A stretch of 64,000 nucleotides of DNA from Exiguobacterium aestuarii (GCF_020171655.1 NZ_JAIVAC010000003.1:62001-126000); one strand, 5' to 3'; positions 51,210 through 60,610 are shown, numbered from the stretch's first letter. The notes: a model not told the origin generated them from the letters alone. Translations and numbers: made by a program.

Positions 51210-52245
51210 ATAAAGTATCTTCTATGATTTGACGGTTCTTTTCTTTTAGACGTTCGTTATGAGAAGAGACCATTGCCGTAGCGGTCGCATTCGGGTCAAT
51301 ATACGTTTTGGCCCGATTCACCGCATTCGCCGCATCTTGGAATGCCCCTGCAATCAAATGGACCTTTCCTTCATGCGTCAGAATGTCACCTGCAGCATAT
51401 AATCCCGGAACGGACGATTCACTCCCCGCGTTCCCTTTCACATAAAATCCATTGACCATTTCTACGTTTAATTCACTGTTTCGAAGAAGTTCTGCATCTT
51501 GTTCGTACCCATGATTGATGACGACCTCATCGACATCGACCACACTCGTTTCTCCCGTGTCAATCTGTGTTAACAGCACTTGCTGAATCGATTGCCCATC
51601 ATGAGAAATCAAGTCCGTGACTTTTGACTGGGGGCAACAATCGACTCGGCTTTCTTTAATCTTGTCGACTTGCGCTTCATGACCTCCGAGCTCTTCTTTT
51701 CGGTAAACCAAAATGACTTGCTCCGCAATCGGCTCGAGCGCATTGGCCCAATCAACGGCACTATTTCCGCCACCTGAAATCAAGACCCGCTTCCCTTTGA
51801 ATCGTTCTAGTGACTTGACCGTATAATGAAGGTTTGACAATTCAAATCGCTCTGCACCGCTGATTTCGACCTTGTGTGGTTTCAAAATACCGCTCCCGGT
51901 TGCGACGATCACCGTTTTGGATACGTGATGACCATTCGACGTGTCGATCCCGAATAATCCATCCTGGCGTTTTGAAATCGACTCCACTTTCTCCCCTAGG
52001 ATGACTGTCGGCGAAAAGGTGAGGCCTTGTTGGACGAGTTGATCGATCAGATTTGCTCCCGTCGTCGGAAGGAGCCCCCCTACATCCCACACCATTTTTT
52101 CTGGATAAACGTGCAGCTTTCCACCTAGTTGAGGTTGAAATTCGATTATTTTTGTTTTCATGCCTCGTAATCCACTATAAAAAGCAGCATATAACCCTGC
52201 CGGACCCCCACCGATAATCGTCACGTCGAATTGTTCTTCGCCCAT
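51199..52245 (-). CDS. Ferredoxin-NADP(+) reductase, YumC type
   Basis: A 348-residue flavoenzyme of the thioredoxin-reductase-like FNR group: FAD site GGGPAGLYAAF, NADP site SGGGNSAVDWANAL and the FAD C-terminal GLYAAGDILTHEGKVHLIAGA. It lacks the CxxC of thioredoxin reductases, as FNRs of this type do. It reduces ferredoxin or flavodoxin for radical and Fe-S enzymes, including Pfl activation. A Fur box lies 47 bases upstream, so it is probably iron-controlled. Confidence 0.92.
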   Translation of the reverse strand: MGEEQFDVTIIGGGPAGLYAAFYSGLRGMKTKIIEFQPQLGGKLHVYPEKMVWDVGGLLPTTGANLIDQLVQQGLTFSPTVILGEKVESISKRQDGLFGIDTSNGHHVSKTVIVATGSGILKPHKVEISGAERFELSNLHYTVKSLERFKGKRVLISGGGNSAVDWANALEPIAEQVILVYRKEELGGHEAQVDKIKESRVDCCPQSKVTDLISHDGQSIQQVLLTQIDTGETSVVDVDEVVINHGYEQDAELLRNSELNVEMVNGFYVKGNAGSESSVPGLYAAGDILTHEGKVHLIAGAFQDAANAVNRAKTYIDPNATATAMVSSHNERLKEKNRQIIEDTLLKQ

Positions 52246-52291
52246 CGTCGTATCCTTCCCTTCTATGTAGATGATCTACTCACCTTAAAAA

Positions 52292-52306
52292 TGATAATCA
52301 TTCTCA
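52292..52306. promoter_or_regulatory. Fur box
   Basis: TGATAATCATTCTCA matches the 7-1-7 Fur consensus TGATAAT-N-ATTATCA at 13 of 14 defined bases. It stands between the reductase gene and the divergent 52425 gene and may control both. Confidence 0.78.
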
Positions 52307-52424
52307 TTAGATGATAACCCGTTTCTTTGTCTTTGACAAACTTTTTCCCAACACCATTCGCCTTTGGTTTTTCTTCATCGAAGGTCGGGTAAGGAAAGAT
52401 GAATCAAAAGGAAGGATGTGCGCT

Positions 52425-52979
52425 ATGGAGTGGATGGATCTTGCATTGATCATCGTGTCCTGTTTTTGGCTTGTGGAGACATGGAAATTTCGTAATCGAA
52501 AAGAGGCAACGGACGGTTCCGTCGAGCGAAAAAGCTTTTATTTCGTAGCGTCGACGATGATTGTCATGTTCTCTTTGTCTATCATCTATTCAATCTTTGT
52601 TGAGGCGCGTCCATCAATGGCTCAACGCATACTTGCTCTTTCGTTTTACATAGCGGGTGTATCATTACGGTATTGGGGAATTTTCCACCTTCGTCATCAA
52701 TTCACCCGACACGTTGTCGTTCGTCCTCAAGACGAGCTCGTCAGCTCTGGCCCCTATCGTTTCTTACGCCATCCCTTATACACAGGTTTACTATTCATTA
52801 CGTTAGGGTTCTCATTGTATTTTCTTCATTGGGCAGTCGCTTTGATCGGTACCGGTCTTACGGCTCTTGCGTTACTATATCGGATTCGGATTGAGGAAGG
52901 GATGCTGACCCGTCACTTCGGTCAATCGTATGTATCATGGGCAAAGTCACGCAAACGATTATTTCCGTTTATCTATTAA
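52425..52979 (+). CDS. Isoprenylcysteine carboxyl methyltransferase-family membrane protein
   Basis: A 184-residue protein with four or five membrane helices and the ICMT signature SSGPYRFLRHPLYTGLLFIT near residue 115, followed by RIRIEEGMLTRHFGQSYVSW. Bacterial members are presumed SAM-dependent methyltransferases with unknown substrates. AAGGAAGG is nine bases before the ATG of MEWMDLAL; an earlier ATG overlaps this site and a 38-codon longer frame covers the Fur box. Confidence 0.83.
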   Translation: MEWMDLALIIVSCFWLVETWKFRNRKEATDGSVERKSFYFVASTMIVMFSLSIIYSIFVEARPSMAQRILALSFYIAGVSLRYWGIFHLRHQFTRHVVVRPQDELVSSGPYRFLRHPLYTGLLFITLGFSLYFLHWAVALIGTGLTALALLYRIRIEEGMLTRHFGQSYVSWAKSRKRLFPFIY

Positions 52980-53013
52980 AAAGGAGTCCGGTGATCCCGG
53001 ACTCCTTGCTGTT
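52979..53013. terminator. Bidirectional terminator
   Basis: AAGGAGTCCGG pairs with CCGGACTCCTT and is followed by GCTGTTTTAT; A-rich on the left for the convergent popT. Confidence 0.8.
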
Positions 53014-53823
53014 TTATACGGAGTAACGACTGAGCAATCGGACGACAACAATCCCTGCGATGAACGCAATGACACTGAGTCCCCACATGAGCCCCGTAGC
53101 CGGCACTCCTGGAAATACGACGGCGAGCGAACCCACTACCAATCCGATGATGACTGAAAACGTCATTCCTGGGAAATTCGCCAACAAATAGCGAATCACT
53201 TTACTACTAACAATAAAGCCGACCGCAACGCCTGCCCCAACAATTCCGATAATGAGCAAATTGAAGTTCGAGATGGCGCTGATGACTGTCGGGTAGACCC
53301 CAATCAGCAACAACACGAATGACCCGCTGATTCCAGGAAGTAACATTGCCATACTTCCTAACCACCCAGACAAGAACAAGAGGAGCGCTGTCCCAAAGGT
53401 AACGTCCGTAATGATAGACGAATCAACCGGATTGAGAAACGCCATGCTCGCTACGAGTACCGTTGCTACAATCATGGCAATCACATGAATGGGACGAATC
53501 GATGCACGTGACTTAAACTCTACAAAAAGTAACGGAATGATCCCTAAAATCAATCCGATAAAGAAGAATTGTGTCGGCGCATAATATTCGAGCAACAAAT
53601 ACTCGATAATTCGACTTAAGGCGATGATGGCTGTTCCCATCCCAATCGCTAGCGGGATTAAGAAACCAATATACTTTTTCCAATATCGGCTGAATACACC
53701 GCTGATTGCTTCAATCAATTGATCATAGATGCCCAAAATAACTGCGATGGTACCTCCACTTACACCAGGAATCAAATCACTCGTTCCCATGGCCATTCCC
53801 CGCCAAATATTCTTCCACTCCAT
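53014..53823 (-). CDS. popT: Undecaprenyl-phosphate translocase PopT (DUF368)
   Basis: A 269-residue membrane protein of the DUF368 family with about eight helices, opening RGMAMGTSDLIPGVSGGT and repeating the motif as LLPGISGSFVLLLIG in the second half, so it has an internal inverted repeat. DUF368 proteins (PopT) return undecaprenyl phosphate across the membrane for reuse in wall synthesis. No wall genes flank it. Family assignment is firm; activity is known from homologues. Confidence 0.9.
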   Translation of the reverse strand: MEWKNIWRGMAMGTSDLIPGVSGGTIAVILGIYDQLIEAISGVFSRYWKKYIGFLIPLAIGMGTAIIALSRIIEYLLLEYYAPTQFFFIGLILGIIPLLFVEFKSRASIRPIHVIAMIVATVLVASMAFLNPVDSSIITDVTFGTALLLFLSGWLGSMAMLLPGISGSFVLLLIGVYPTVISAISNFNLLIIGIVGAGVAVGFIVSSKVIRYLLANFPGMTFSVIIGLVVGSLAVVFPGVPATGLMWGLSVIAFIAGIVVVRLLSRYSV

Positions 53824-53896
53824 AATGTATCTCCTTTACATATATCTTTCCTCAAGCACTTAGTATAGTCGAGAACGAGCGTTTGCGCATCCGCTT

Positions 53897-54472
53897 TTAG
53901 ACCGAGAAAGGAGTCGAGCGTGTCTCTTTTTTCATATAGTCAAAACGAGATCCCGAAATCATAATTTCCTTTTCTTTGTGGAATCCGAGTCGCGTATACA
54001 AACGATGAGCCGCTTGATTGTCTTGATCCACGTTCAAGGTGACGGCCGGGACACCACGTTCTGCCGCGACAGTACAGATCTGTTCAATCAACTTCGTTCC
54101 GATACCACGACCACCATACGCCTCTAGTACAGCGAGTGAATCGATGTATTGAACGAACCCCTCCGTCTCAACATCTAATTCCACTTTGCTCCCATGCGCC
54201 TTTAACCATTCCCGAATCGGGCGATCTAATGCTTCCGCCTCGTCCCCTCGATACGAAATGATCATTCCCGCCACTTCCCCTTCTACATCGGCGACCCATA
54301 TATTTTCGTGGCTTAAACGATTCTTCGGTTTTTCCACCCACATCGCCAATCGCTCTAATACTTCATCGGTATTCGTTGACCCCGTCAACGTATACGCGAT
54401 GTCATGAATCGCCTGATACATGAGCGGTGCGATTTGTGTACAATCTTGCTTCGTTGCTTGTCGAATATTCAT
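53897..54472 (-). CDS. GNAT acetyltransferase
   Basis: A 191-residue GNAT protein: MNIRQATKQDCTQIAPLMYQ, then VLEAYGGRGIGTKLIEQICTVAAERGVPAVTLNVDQDNQAAHRLYTRLGFHKEKE, giving the acetyl-CoA loop (GGRGIGT) and the conserved C-terminal strand (R-L-Y-x3-G-F). Substrate unknown. GGAGGG is eight bases before the second of two adjacent ATG codons. Transcribed alone. Confidence 0.87.
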   Translation of the reverse strand: MNIRQATKQDCTQIAPLMYQAIHDIAYTLTGSTNTDEVLERLAMWVEKPKNRLSHENIWVADVEGEVAGMIISYRGDEAEALDRPIREWLKAHGSKVELDVETEGFVQYIDSLAVLEAYGGRGIGTKLIEQICTVAAERGVPAVTLNVDQDNQAAHRLYTRLGFHKEKEIMISGSRFDYMKKETRSTPFSV

Positions 54473-54572
54473 CATTGATCCCTCCATCACCTAGTCTAGC
54501 ATAGGCAAACACATCGATTGTTTGTCCACGCCCGTTTTGTGGCATGATATAGAGAGAAAGGGGCGAAATGAA

Positions 54573-55322
54573 ATGAAAGCAATCATTACTGGAATGAACG
54601 GCACGGTAGCACCGGTTGTTGCCGAAGCGTTACAGCGTCATGGCATTGAGGGGATTGCATGGAATCGTGAGCAAGTGTCCACGACAGACGAGCAGGAGAT
54701 GCGACAATTCATTGAAAGCATCCGCCCGGACTATTTTTTACATATCGGTATGGGACCGGTTGAATGGGCCGAAACGCTCGCTCGTTTATGTGGGGAGATG
54801 AAGATTCCGTTCTTGTTCACGAGTACAGTGTCGATTTTTTCAGATGATGTGACTGGACCGATTTCACCGGACACGGCGCCAGATGCTGAAGATGACTACG
54901 GAAAGTATAAACGTGACTGCGAACGAGCCATCGTTCGTGTCAACCCGGGTGCTCAGATTGTTCGTCTTGGATGGCAGATTGGGGATGAAGCCGGATCGAA
55001 CAATATGATGGACTATTTTACGAACGAGATGAAACAACGAGGGGTCATACAAGCGAGTGAGCATTGGTATCCATCTTGCTCATTTTTACCGGATACAGCG
55101 GAAGCTTTATTCGAAATCTTGACGAAACGCGGACCCGGCATCTATCAGCTAAACGGGAATGCGAACTATTCGCTTTATGACATTGCCGTCGGACTAAAAG
55201 AGCTTCATGACGCCGATTGGCAGATTGAATGCACGGATGAACCGAAACGGGATAATCGAATGATTGACCCTTCCGTCCCAATTCGTCCGATTTCAAAGCG
55301 TCTCAATTTACAAACGAAATAA
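54573..55322 (+). CDS. dTDP-4-dehydrorhamnose reductase-like SDR (RmlD family)
   Basis: A 249-residue extended SDR with GMNGTVAPVVAEAL as a variant of the Gly-rich loop, FTSTVSIFSDD and DDYGKYKRDCE with the Tyr-x3-Lys pair. The closing region resembles RmlD/MAT2B-like proteins. It may reduce a nucleotide sugar or act as a binding subunit; no sugar operon is near. The ribosome site is AAAGGGG about nine bases before MKAIITG; the longer frame has no site. Confidence 0.82.
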   Translation: MKAIITGMNGTVAPVVAEALQRHGIEGIAWNREQVSTTDEQEMRQFIESIRPDYFLHIGMGPVEWAETLARLCGEMKIPFLFTSTVSIFSDDVTGPISPDTAPDAEDDYGKYKRDCERAIVRVNPGAQIVRLGWQIGDEAGSNNMMDYFTNEMKQRGVIQASEHWYPSCSFLPDTAEALFEILTKRGPGIYQLNGNANYSLYDIAVGLKELHDADWQIECTDEPKRDNRMIDPSVPIRPISKRLNLQTK

Positions 55323-55335
55323 ACCGCACTTCATA

Positions 55336-55376
55336 CTAAACGCCTACTCCATCAAGAGTAGGCGTTTACTTATTCG
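55336..55376. terminator. Bidirectional terminator
   Basis: AAACGCCTACTC pairs with GAGTAGGCGTTT over six bases; ACTTATTC follows on the plus strand and TTTAGTA on the other. Confidence 0.8.
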
Positions 55377-55378
55377 AT

Positions 55379-56611
55379 TCATTTTACATCAGTCAAACGC
55401 AGTTTACTTTTCGGTAGACTCGGCATATCAACGAAGCTATAACTCAAATCTTGAGGAGGAACGGTATACGAGAACTCCTCCGTAAACAATTCAATGACTT
55501 GTTCTAGAATCGCAATCGTCACATGCTCCCCTGCACAACGATGTCCAAAATCTACATCTCCTCCTCCTTGCGGGATAAAATTGAACGGACTCTCCTTCCA
55601 GTCCATAAAGCGAGCAGGATTAAATTGATCGGGTTCAGCCCAAATCGCAGAGTCGTGATTCGTTCCATAAAGATCAAGGAGCGTCAGTGTTCCTTCGGTA
55701 AACGTATATCCGTCCCATTCAAAATTTGTTTTGACTCGAGCTGCCGCAACAGGAAAGAACGGATAGAAACGTCTCACTTCTTGGACAAAGGCCGTTTTCG
55801 AAAACTGTCCTTGCTTTACTTGTTCTCTTTCTTTAGGGAATTGATGAAGCGCTAGAACCGTAAAAAGAACGTAGACCGAGATGGCAACAGTCGGTCGCAA
55901 AATGTTTAACACTTCGACAGCCACTACTTCTTCAGGCAACAACTCACCAGATTCATCTCGATGCCACGCGAACTCATAAAGTGCCGTCTGTTTATTCGGT
56001 AATAATCGATTTGACCGTACTTCTTTGACCATCTGTTGAATCCACGCCTCGGCCGAACTTCTTGCCTTCCGCCCTTGCAAATAAGTTGGACCTAACGAAG
56101 TACCCGATTCAAATAACAATCTCATTTCATCGGTCCGCTTCGCTACTTCATCTCGCGCAAGTGGAACTCCCGCCCACTCACAGACGGCTTTCATCAATAC
56201 CTGTTGTGCCTCGTCATATAAAACGATTTCTTCTCCAGCATGTCGGATTTTTTTCCATTCACGGTCCGTCAATCGAAGCAGACGATCGATGTTTTCCTTC
56301 GTCATCAATGACATGAACATACGTTTTCGGTGCGTATGTGCCGTTCCATTCAATGTTTGCACCCCATCTTCCCCGAATAGGGTTTTGAGAAGACGTTTCG
56401 GCGCGGCATCCTGACGTGTAAATTTGTCCGCATCATAGAACAAGGCAGCAGCGTCCTCTCCTCCGAGACAAATCACGCGTTCTCCGAGCAAACGCGTTTC
56501 AAAAATATTCGACTGAAAACTTTTACGTCGATTCGCCACAAACAAATATCCTTCCCGTAGAAAATCGACACTATGGTCGAGCCCTTCTTGCTTTGGAATG
56601 ACTTTCCCCAT
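55379..56611 (-). CDS. cypC: Cytochrome P450 fatty-acid peroxygenase, CYP152 family
   Basis: A 410-residue P450 that hydroxylates fatty acids with hydrogen peroxide. The heme site is GGDVDFGHRCAGE (axial Cys near 356). In helix I the usual acid-alcohol pair is replaced by Arg-Pro in NILRPTVAISVY, the hallmark of CYP152 (B. subtilis YbdT/CypC), in which the substrate carboxylate serves as acid. AAAGGG precedes the ATG of MGKVIPKQ; a GTG three codons earlier overlaps it. No redox partner is needed or present nearby. Confidence 0.92.
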   Translation of the reverse strand: MGKVIPKQEGLDHSVDFLREGYLFVANRRKSFQSNIFETRLLGERVICLGGEDAAALFYDADKFTRQDAAPKRLLKTLFGEDGVQTLNGTAHTHRKRMFMSLMTKENIDRLLRLTDREWKKIRHAGEEIVLYDEAQQVLMKAVCEWAGVPLARDEVAKRTDEMRLLFESGTSLGPTYLQGRKARSSAEAWIQQMVKEVRSNRLLPNKQTALYEFAWHRDESGELLPEEVVAVEVLNILRPTVAISVYVLFTVLALHQFPKEREQVKQGQFSKTAFVQEVRRFYPFFPVAAARVKTNFEWDGYTFTEGTLTLLDLYGTNHDSAIWAEPDQFNPARFMDWKESPFNFIPQGGGDVDFGHRCAGEHVTIAILEQVIELFTEEFSYTVPPQDLSYSFVDMPSLPKSKLRLTDVK

Positions 56612-56698
56612 CCTACTCACCCTTTCTCTTTTTTCGAACTATAAAGGATGTTCCCCCGTTGTTAGCGAACAAACCTAATATCGAAAGGAGCGAGTGAC

Positions 56699-57064
56699 AT
56701 GCTACCGTTCTTACTGACATTACGCCGGATTGTCCGCGGAATTTGGCGCGGTCTCCGCGACCCCGAGTTTCAAGTGTTATTTAGCCTCGCCTTTCTTACC
56801 GTTCTGTCCGGTACGCTTTTTTACACACGGTTCGAGGCGATGCGTTGGTTGGACGCACTTTACTTCAGCGTCATCACATTGACGACCATCGGATATGGTG
56901 ACTTCGCCCCTCAGACAGATATCGGCAAAATTTTTACAATCGGTTATGTGTTAACAGGGGTCGGCATTATGGTTGGCTTCATCACAAAAGTATTTGACCA
57001 CTTACAAAAAGCACGACTCGATGAATTAGAAGCGAAACAAAAGACGCCACCCTCTGATTCATGA
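56699..57064 (+). CDS. Two-helix potassium channel
   Basis: A 121-residue membrane protein: outer helix (VLFSLAFLTVLSGTLFY), pore loop with the selectivity filter TTIGYGDF (62-69), inner helix (IFTIGYVLTGVGIMVGF) and a short charged C-terminal coil (LQKARLDELEAKQK). Assembles as tetramer. It has no RCK or voltage-sensor domain, so gating is not evident. Its last codons overlap the terminator of the symporter gene on the other strand. AAAGGAGCG precedes the ATG. Confidence 0.92.
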   Translation: MLPFLLTLRRIVRGIWRGLRDPEFQVLFSLAFLTVLSGTLFYTRFEAMRWLDALYFSVITLTTIGYGDFAPQTDIGKIFTIGYVLTGVGIMVGFITKVFDHLQKARLDELEAKQKTPPSDS

Positions 57065-57076
57065 GGATGGCGTCGA
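57034..57076 (-). terminator. Terminator after AGCS symporter gene
   Basis: GACGCCATCCTC pairs with GAGGGTGGCGTC (mismatches) on the minus strand and is followed by TTTTGTTTC. It lies inside the 3' end of the K+ channel gene. Confidence 0.7.
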
Positions 57077-57081
57077 TGCGT

Positions 57082-58434
57082 TTAGGATACTTTTCGATTC
57101 TCAATTTCAAGCTGTTGGTTGAATCGTTTCGTTTCGGCGATGACAACGCCCGACAAGAACAAGAGACCAATCAAGTTCGGAATGGCCATCAAACCGTTGA
57201 AGACATCGGATAGCGCCCATACCAAATTCAAGTTTGTCGTCATGGCACCGAGTCCGGCGACGAGCACGAAGGCAATCCGATACGGAAGAATCGACTTTTG
57301 CCCAAACAAGTAATGGATGGACCGTTCGCCGTAATACGACCAACCGAGAACGGTCGAGTAAGCGAATAGGACGAGGCCGATCGTGACAATGTAGCCACCT
57401 GCCGGACCGAGGAACAGTTCGAATGTGGCTGAAGTCAATTCGACTCCTTCTAGTCCTGTCCCGATTTGACCACCCATGACGAGTGTCAACCCTGTCACCG
57501 AACAGACGACAAGCGTGTCCAAGAAGACTTGTGTCATCGAGACGAGCGCTTGACGACCCGGCATATCTGTTTTCGCTGCCGCTGCAGCAATCGGAGCGGA
57601 ACCGAGACCTGCCTCGTTCGAGAAGACACCACGCGCGACACCATATCGAATGGCCGCTCCGATGGCTCCCCCACCGATTGCTTCCGCACTGAACGTACTG
57701 CTAAAGATGAGTGCGAACGCATCTGGAATAAGCGAGTAGTTCATAATCATGATCAAGAGACCGCTACCTAAGTAGAAGGCAATCATGACCGGGACGAAGT
57801 AGCTGACCACTTTCCCGATCGAACGTACGCCTCCAAGGATGACCGCGCCTGTAAAAATCATGATGAGAATTCCTGATATGTAGAGTGGTACATCGAATGT
57901 CGTTTTGAGCGCGAGCGCGACAGAGTTCGTCTGGACCCCGTTTCCAATCCCGAACGCCGCAATCGAGGCAAATGCCGCAAATGCTACCGCTAACCAACGT
58001 TGATTCAATCCTCGTTCTAGATAATACATCGGTCCACCAGCCATCTGACCGCGTTCATCGGTGACCCGATACTTAACAGCCAGAACAGCTTCCGCATATT
58101 TCGTTGCCATCCCAAAGAATCCGGACACCCACATCCATACGATGGCCCCCGGTCCTCCTAATACAACCGCTGTCGACACCCCGACGATATTCCCCGTACC
58201 GACGGTCGCCGCAAGCGCGGTCATGAGCGCCTGGAAGTGACTGATATCCCCTTTTGAGGATTGATCCTGATTTTTTGAAAACGCCAATTTCAATGCATAC
58301 GGTAATTTGGTAATTTGAATACCACCTAGACGCACCGTCAAGTAAATGCCTGTCCCCACAAGCAAAATTAAAAGCGGTGGTCCCCATACAAAATTGGATG
58401 CCGTACTCACCCATTCACTAAATGATTGCCCCAT
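57082..58434 (-). CDS. Sodium:alanine symporter, AGCS family
   Basis: A 450-residue symporter with about 11 helices and the family signatures GGIQITKLPYALKLAF, GTGNIVGVSTAVVLGGPGAIVWMW and AGLGSAPIAAAAA. It imports alanine or glycine with Na+. GGGG precedes MGQSFSEW by nine bases; an upstream frame of 23 codons is unlikely. Single-gene unit. Confidence 0.92.
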   Translation of the reverse strand: MGQSFSEWVSTASNFVWGPPLLILLVGTGIYLTVRLGGIQITKLPYALKLAFSKNQDQSSKGDISHFQALMTALAATVGTGNIVGVSTAVVLGGPGAIVWMWVSGFFGMATKYAEAVLAVKYRVTDERGQMAGGPMYYLERGLNQRWLAVAFAAFASIAAFGIGNGVQTNSVALALKTTFDVPLYISGILIMIFTGAVILGGVRSIGKVVSYFVPVMIAFYLGSGLLIMIMNYSLIPDAFALIFSSTFSAEAIGGGAIGAAIRYGVARGVFSNEAGLGSAPIAAAAAKTDMPGRQALVSMTQVFLDTLVVCSVTGLTLVMGGQIGTGLEGVELTSATFELFLGPAGGYIVTIGLVLFAYSTVLGWSYYGERSIHYLFGQKSILPYRIAFVLVAGLGAMTTNLNLVWALSDVFNGLMAIPNLIGLLFLSGVVIAETKRFNQQLEIENRKVS

Positions 58435-58546
58435 ACAAAATATCCCCTTTCCCCGAAAAATAGTGTACATCCCTATTTTTTCAGAATACTTAGAACAATG
58501 CAAAAGTATTGTGCTAAAACAACTGTTCGAAACGTACTTCTGTATA

Positions 58547-58582
58547 CAAACAGCGAGACGAACTTAATCGTCTCGCTGTGAT
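58547..58582 (-). terminator. Terminator overlapping the yidD stop
   Basis: CAGCGAGACGA pairs with TCGTCTCGCTG, then TTTGTAT on the minus strand. Confidence 0.75.
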
Positions 58583-58833
58583 TCAGGCTTCTCTCGTTGT
58601 AAAGGCGCTTTCCAATCAAATGTATCCGGGACGTAATCGAGCCCGCCCGGATGAAACGGTTGACAACGGATGAGCCGGCGAGCGGTTAAATAACTGCCTT
58701 TGACGGCTCCATGTTTCTCAATCGCTTCGATTCCGTAGTGTGAACAACTCGGATAAAACCGGCATGTCGGCGGCTTTAATGGTGAGATAAAACGTTGATA
58801 ACCTTGAATCCCTTTTACTAGTACACGTTTCAC
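58564..58833 (-). CDS. yidD: YidD, membrane protein insertion efficiency factor
   Basis: An 89-residue protein with [31 protein letters not shown] and [17 protein letters not shown], the YidD signature with its three conserved Cys. It helps the YidC insertase. The start is a GTG after GTGAGG; a GTG five codons earlier is possible but leaves no site, and YidD proteins normally begin M-K-R/K as here. Confidence 0.92.
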   Translation of the reverse strand: MKRVLVKGIQGYQRFISPLKPPTCRFYPSCSHYGIEAIEKHGAVKGSYLTARRLIRCQPFHPGGLDYVPDTFDWKAPLQREKPESQRDD

Positions 58834-59025
58834 GCGATTTCGCCTCACTCTGTTGAATTAGTGCCATCATAGCGCGATTTGAAACGTTTGTCATGTTCAC
58901 CGCTCCATATGTCAAATCGTTTTCCATCTCTTAACAAATGAGCAAGATGGGCGATATTCGACAGCAGGTTTGTTATGATAGTCAACATAACTATTGACCG
59001 AATCGAATAGAAGAGGTGACGAATG

Positions 59026-59814
59026 ATGAAACAATTACTAATGGTCGGTGCAGGATCAATGAGTGAAGCGCTCGTTCGAGGGTGGATTGACTCAGGAATC
59101 GAACCGACACAAATTACCATGACGAACCGAAGTGATCGGGAACGCTTGAACTTCCTACAAGATGAACTCGGCGTACACATCGTCGAAGAAGAAAACGTGA
59201 ACGACTATGACATCGTCGTACTAGCGATGCAACCGGACGGCGTCATTCCGTATGTGGAATCAAAAGAGTGGAAGACCCCACTACTTGTATCGGTTGCGGC
59301 ACATATCGAACCGAGCCAATTAGAAGAAGCTTCAGGACTTCCTGCCGTATGCGCGATGCCAAACACGCCGGTCGCATATCGGAGCGGGATGACAGGCTTA
59401 TGGTTCGGTCCTGAAACAGATGAGACCGATCGCGCGAAAGCAACTGCCCTCTTTGAACGTGTCGGTCGAACGGCCATCACGGATGCGAAGACGATGTCTG
59501 CATTTATGGCAGCCGCAGGTTGTAGCCCAGCTTTCTTCTATGAAATCGTCGGGGCGATGACTCCGGTCTTGACCGATGTCGGATACGACGAAGCGACGGC
59601 TCGTCAAATTGTGGCTCAGGCGATGAAAGGCTCTGCAGAGTTACTGTCACATGAAACACGTGAGACGAATGAACTCATTGCTGACGTCGCTGCTCCAGGT
59701 GGACCGACCGACCGTGGTGTCGGCGTGTTACGAGACCGCAACCTTGCCGATGTGATGTCTTCAGCCTTACGCGAAAGTGCCAAAGAAGATCATGAAACAA
59801 TTGAGAAACCATAA
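59026..59814 (+). CDS. proC: Pyrroline-5-carboxylate reductase
   Basis: A 262-residue NADPH-dependent enzyme making proline from pyrroline-5-carboxylate. N-terminal Rossmann domain with MVGAGSMSEALVRGW and VLAMQPDGVIPYV; C-terminal dimer domain with ALxAAGCSPAFFYE-like SAFMAAAGCSPAFF and APGGPTDRGVGVL. The usual S-P-G-G-T-T is here A-P-G-G-P-T, a small change in the catalytic loop. AGAGGTG precedes the adjacent ATG codons; the second is better spaced. Confidence 0.9.
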   Translation: MKQLLMVGAGSMSEALVRGWIDSGIEPTQITMTNRSDRERLNFLQDELGVHIVEEENVNDYDIVVLAMQPDGVIPYVESKEWKTPLLVSVAAHIEPSQLEEASGLPAVCAMPNTPVAYRSGMTGLWFGPETDETDRAKATALFERVGRTAITDAKTMSAFMAAAGCSPAFFYEIVGAMTPVLTDVGYDEATARQIVAQAMKGSAELLSHETRETNELIADVAAPGGPTDRGVGVLRDRNLADVMSSALRESAKEDHETIEKP

Positions 59815-59852
59815 AAATGGACGGAAGCCACGCTTCCGCCCATTTTTTATGT
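59811..59852. terminator. Terminator after proC
   Basis: AAATGGACGGAAGC pairs with GCTTCCGCCCATTT and is followed by TTTATG; overlaps the convergent stop at 59847. Confidence 0.82.
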
Positions 59853-60545
59853 CATCATATGTATAACCGACACAATGAGTGCCACTACTAAAATCCCTGG
59901 CAATAAGTTCGCCACACGAATTTTTGTGATTCCGACCAAATTCAAGCCAATCGCCACGATCATCACACCACCAGTCGCAGTCATCTCTAAAATAAAGCTG
60001 TCCATGAGCGACTCCGGAATGAACTTCATGATTTGAATGGCGAGTAGTGCAATCCCACCTTGATACAATAACACCGGAACGGCCGAAAACATGACCCCGA
60101 TGCCGAGCGTCGAACTCAACACGAGGGCTGTAAATCCATCAATCAACCCTTTCGTATACAGGACGTCATGGTCGCCACGTAATCCACTATCGAGCGCCCC
60201 AATGATTGCCATCGCGCCGATGACGAAGATGAGCGTTGCCGTAACGAACCCTTCCGCTACACTCGATTGACTTCCAAGACGCCGTTCCAGCCGATAGCCG
60301 ATTTCATTTAATACTTCATCTAGCTTCCACCATTCCCCGAGCGCAGACCCGACGACAAGACTTCCGATGACAATCAAAAAGTTTTCACTTTTCATCCCCA
60401 TTTGAATGCCGAGCAAGATGACCGCAAGCCCGATTGCTGCCGTCACCGTCTCTTTCATACGCTCTGGAATGCGGTGAAATAAGAGACCTAACAATGCTCC
60501 GATGACGATTAGTCCGGCATTGACGAGGGTTCCTGTTAGCACCAT
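59847..60545 (-). CDS. DUF554 membrane protein, YdfK/YqgA type
   Basis: A 232-residue protein with about seven membrane helices and the DUF554 pattern: GTLVNAGLIVIGALLGLLF, GLAVILLGIQMGM, FVIGAMAIIGALDSGLRGD and ATGGVMIVAIGLNL. Its function is unknown; it is widespread in Bacillota. A good promoter (TTGACA / TATATT) lies just upstream. Confidence 0.88.
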   Translation of the reverse strand: MVLTGTLVNAGLIVIGALLGLLFHRIPERMKETVTAAIGLAVILLGIQMGMKSENFLIVIGSLVVGSALGEWWKLDEVLNEIGYRLERRLGSQSSVAEGFVTATLIFVIGAMAIIGALDSGLRGDHDVLYTKGLIDGFTALVLSSTLGIGVMFSAVPVLLYQGGIALLAIQIMKFIPESLMDSFILEMTATGGVMIVAIGLNLVGITKIRVANLLPGILVVALIVSVIHMMT

Positions 60546-60578
60546 TTTGCATTCCCCGTTTCATTATGTATTGAAAGG

Positions 60579-60608
60579 AATATACCAATTGCTTTCGCGC
60601 CATGTCAA
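60579..60608 (-). promoter_or_regulatory. Promoter of the DUF554 gene
   Basis: TTGACA (complement of 60603-60608), 18-base spacer, TATATT (complement of 60579-60584). Confidence 0.75.
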
Positions 60609-60610
60609 TA

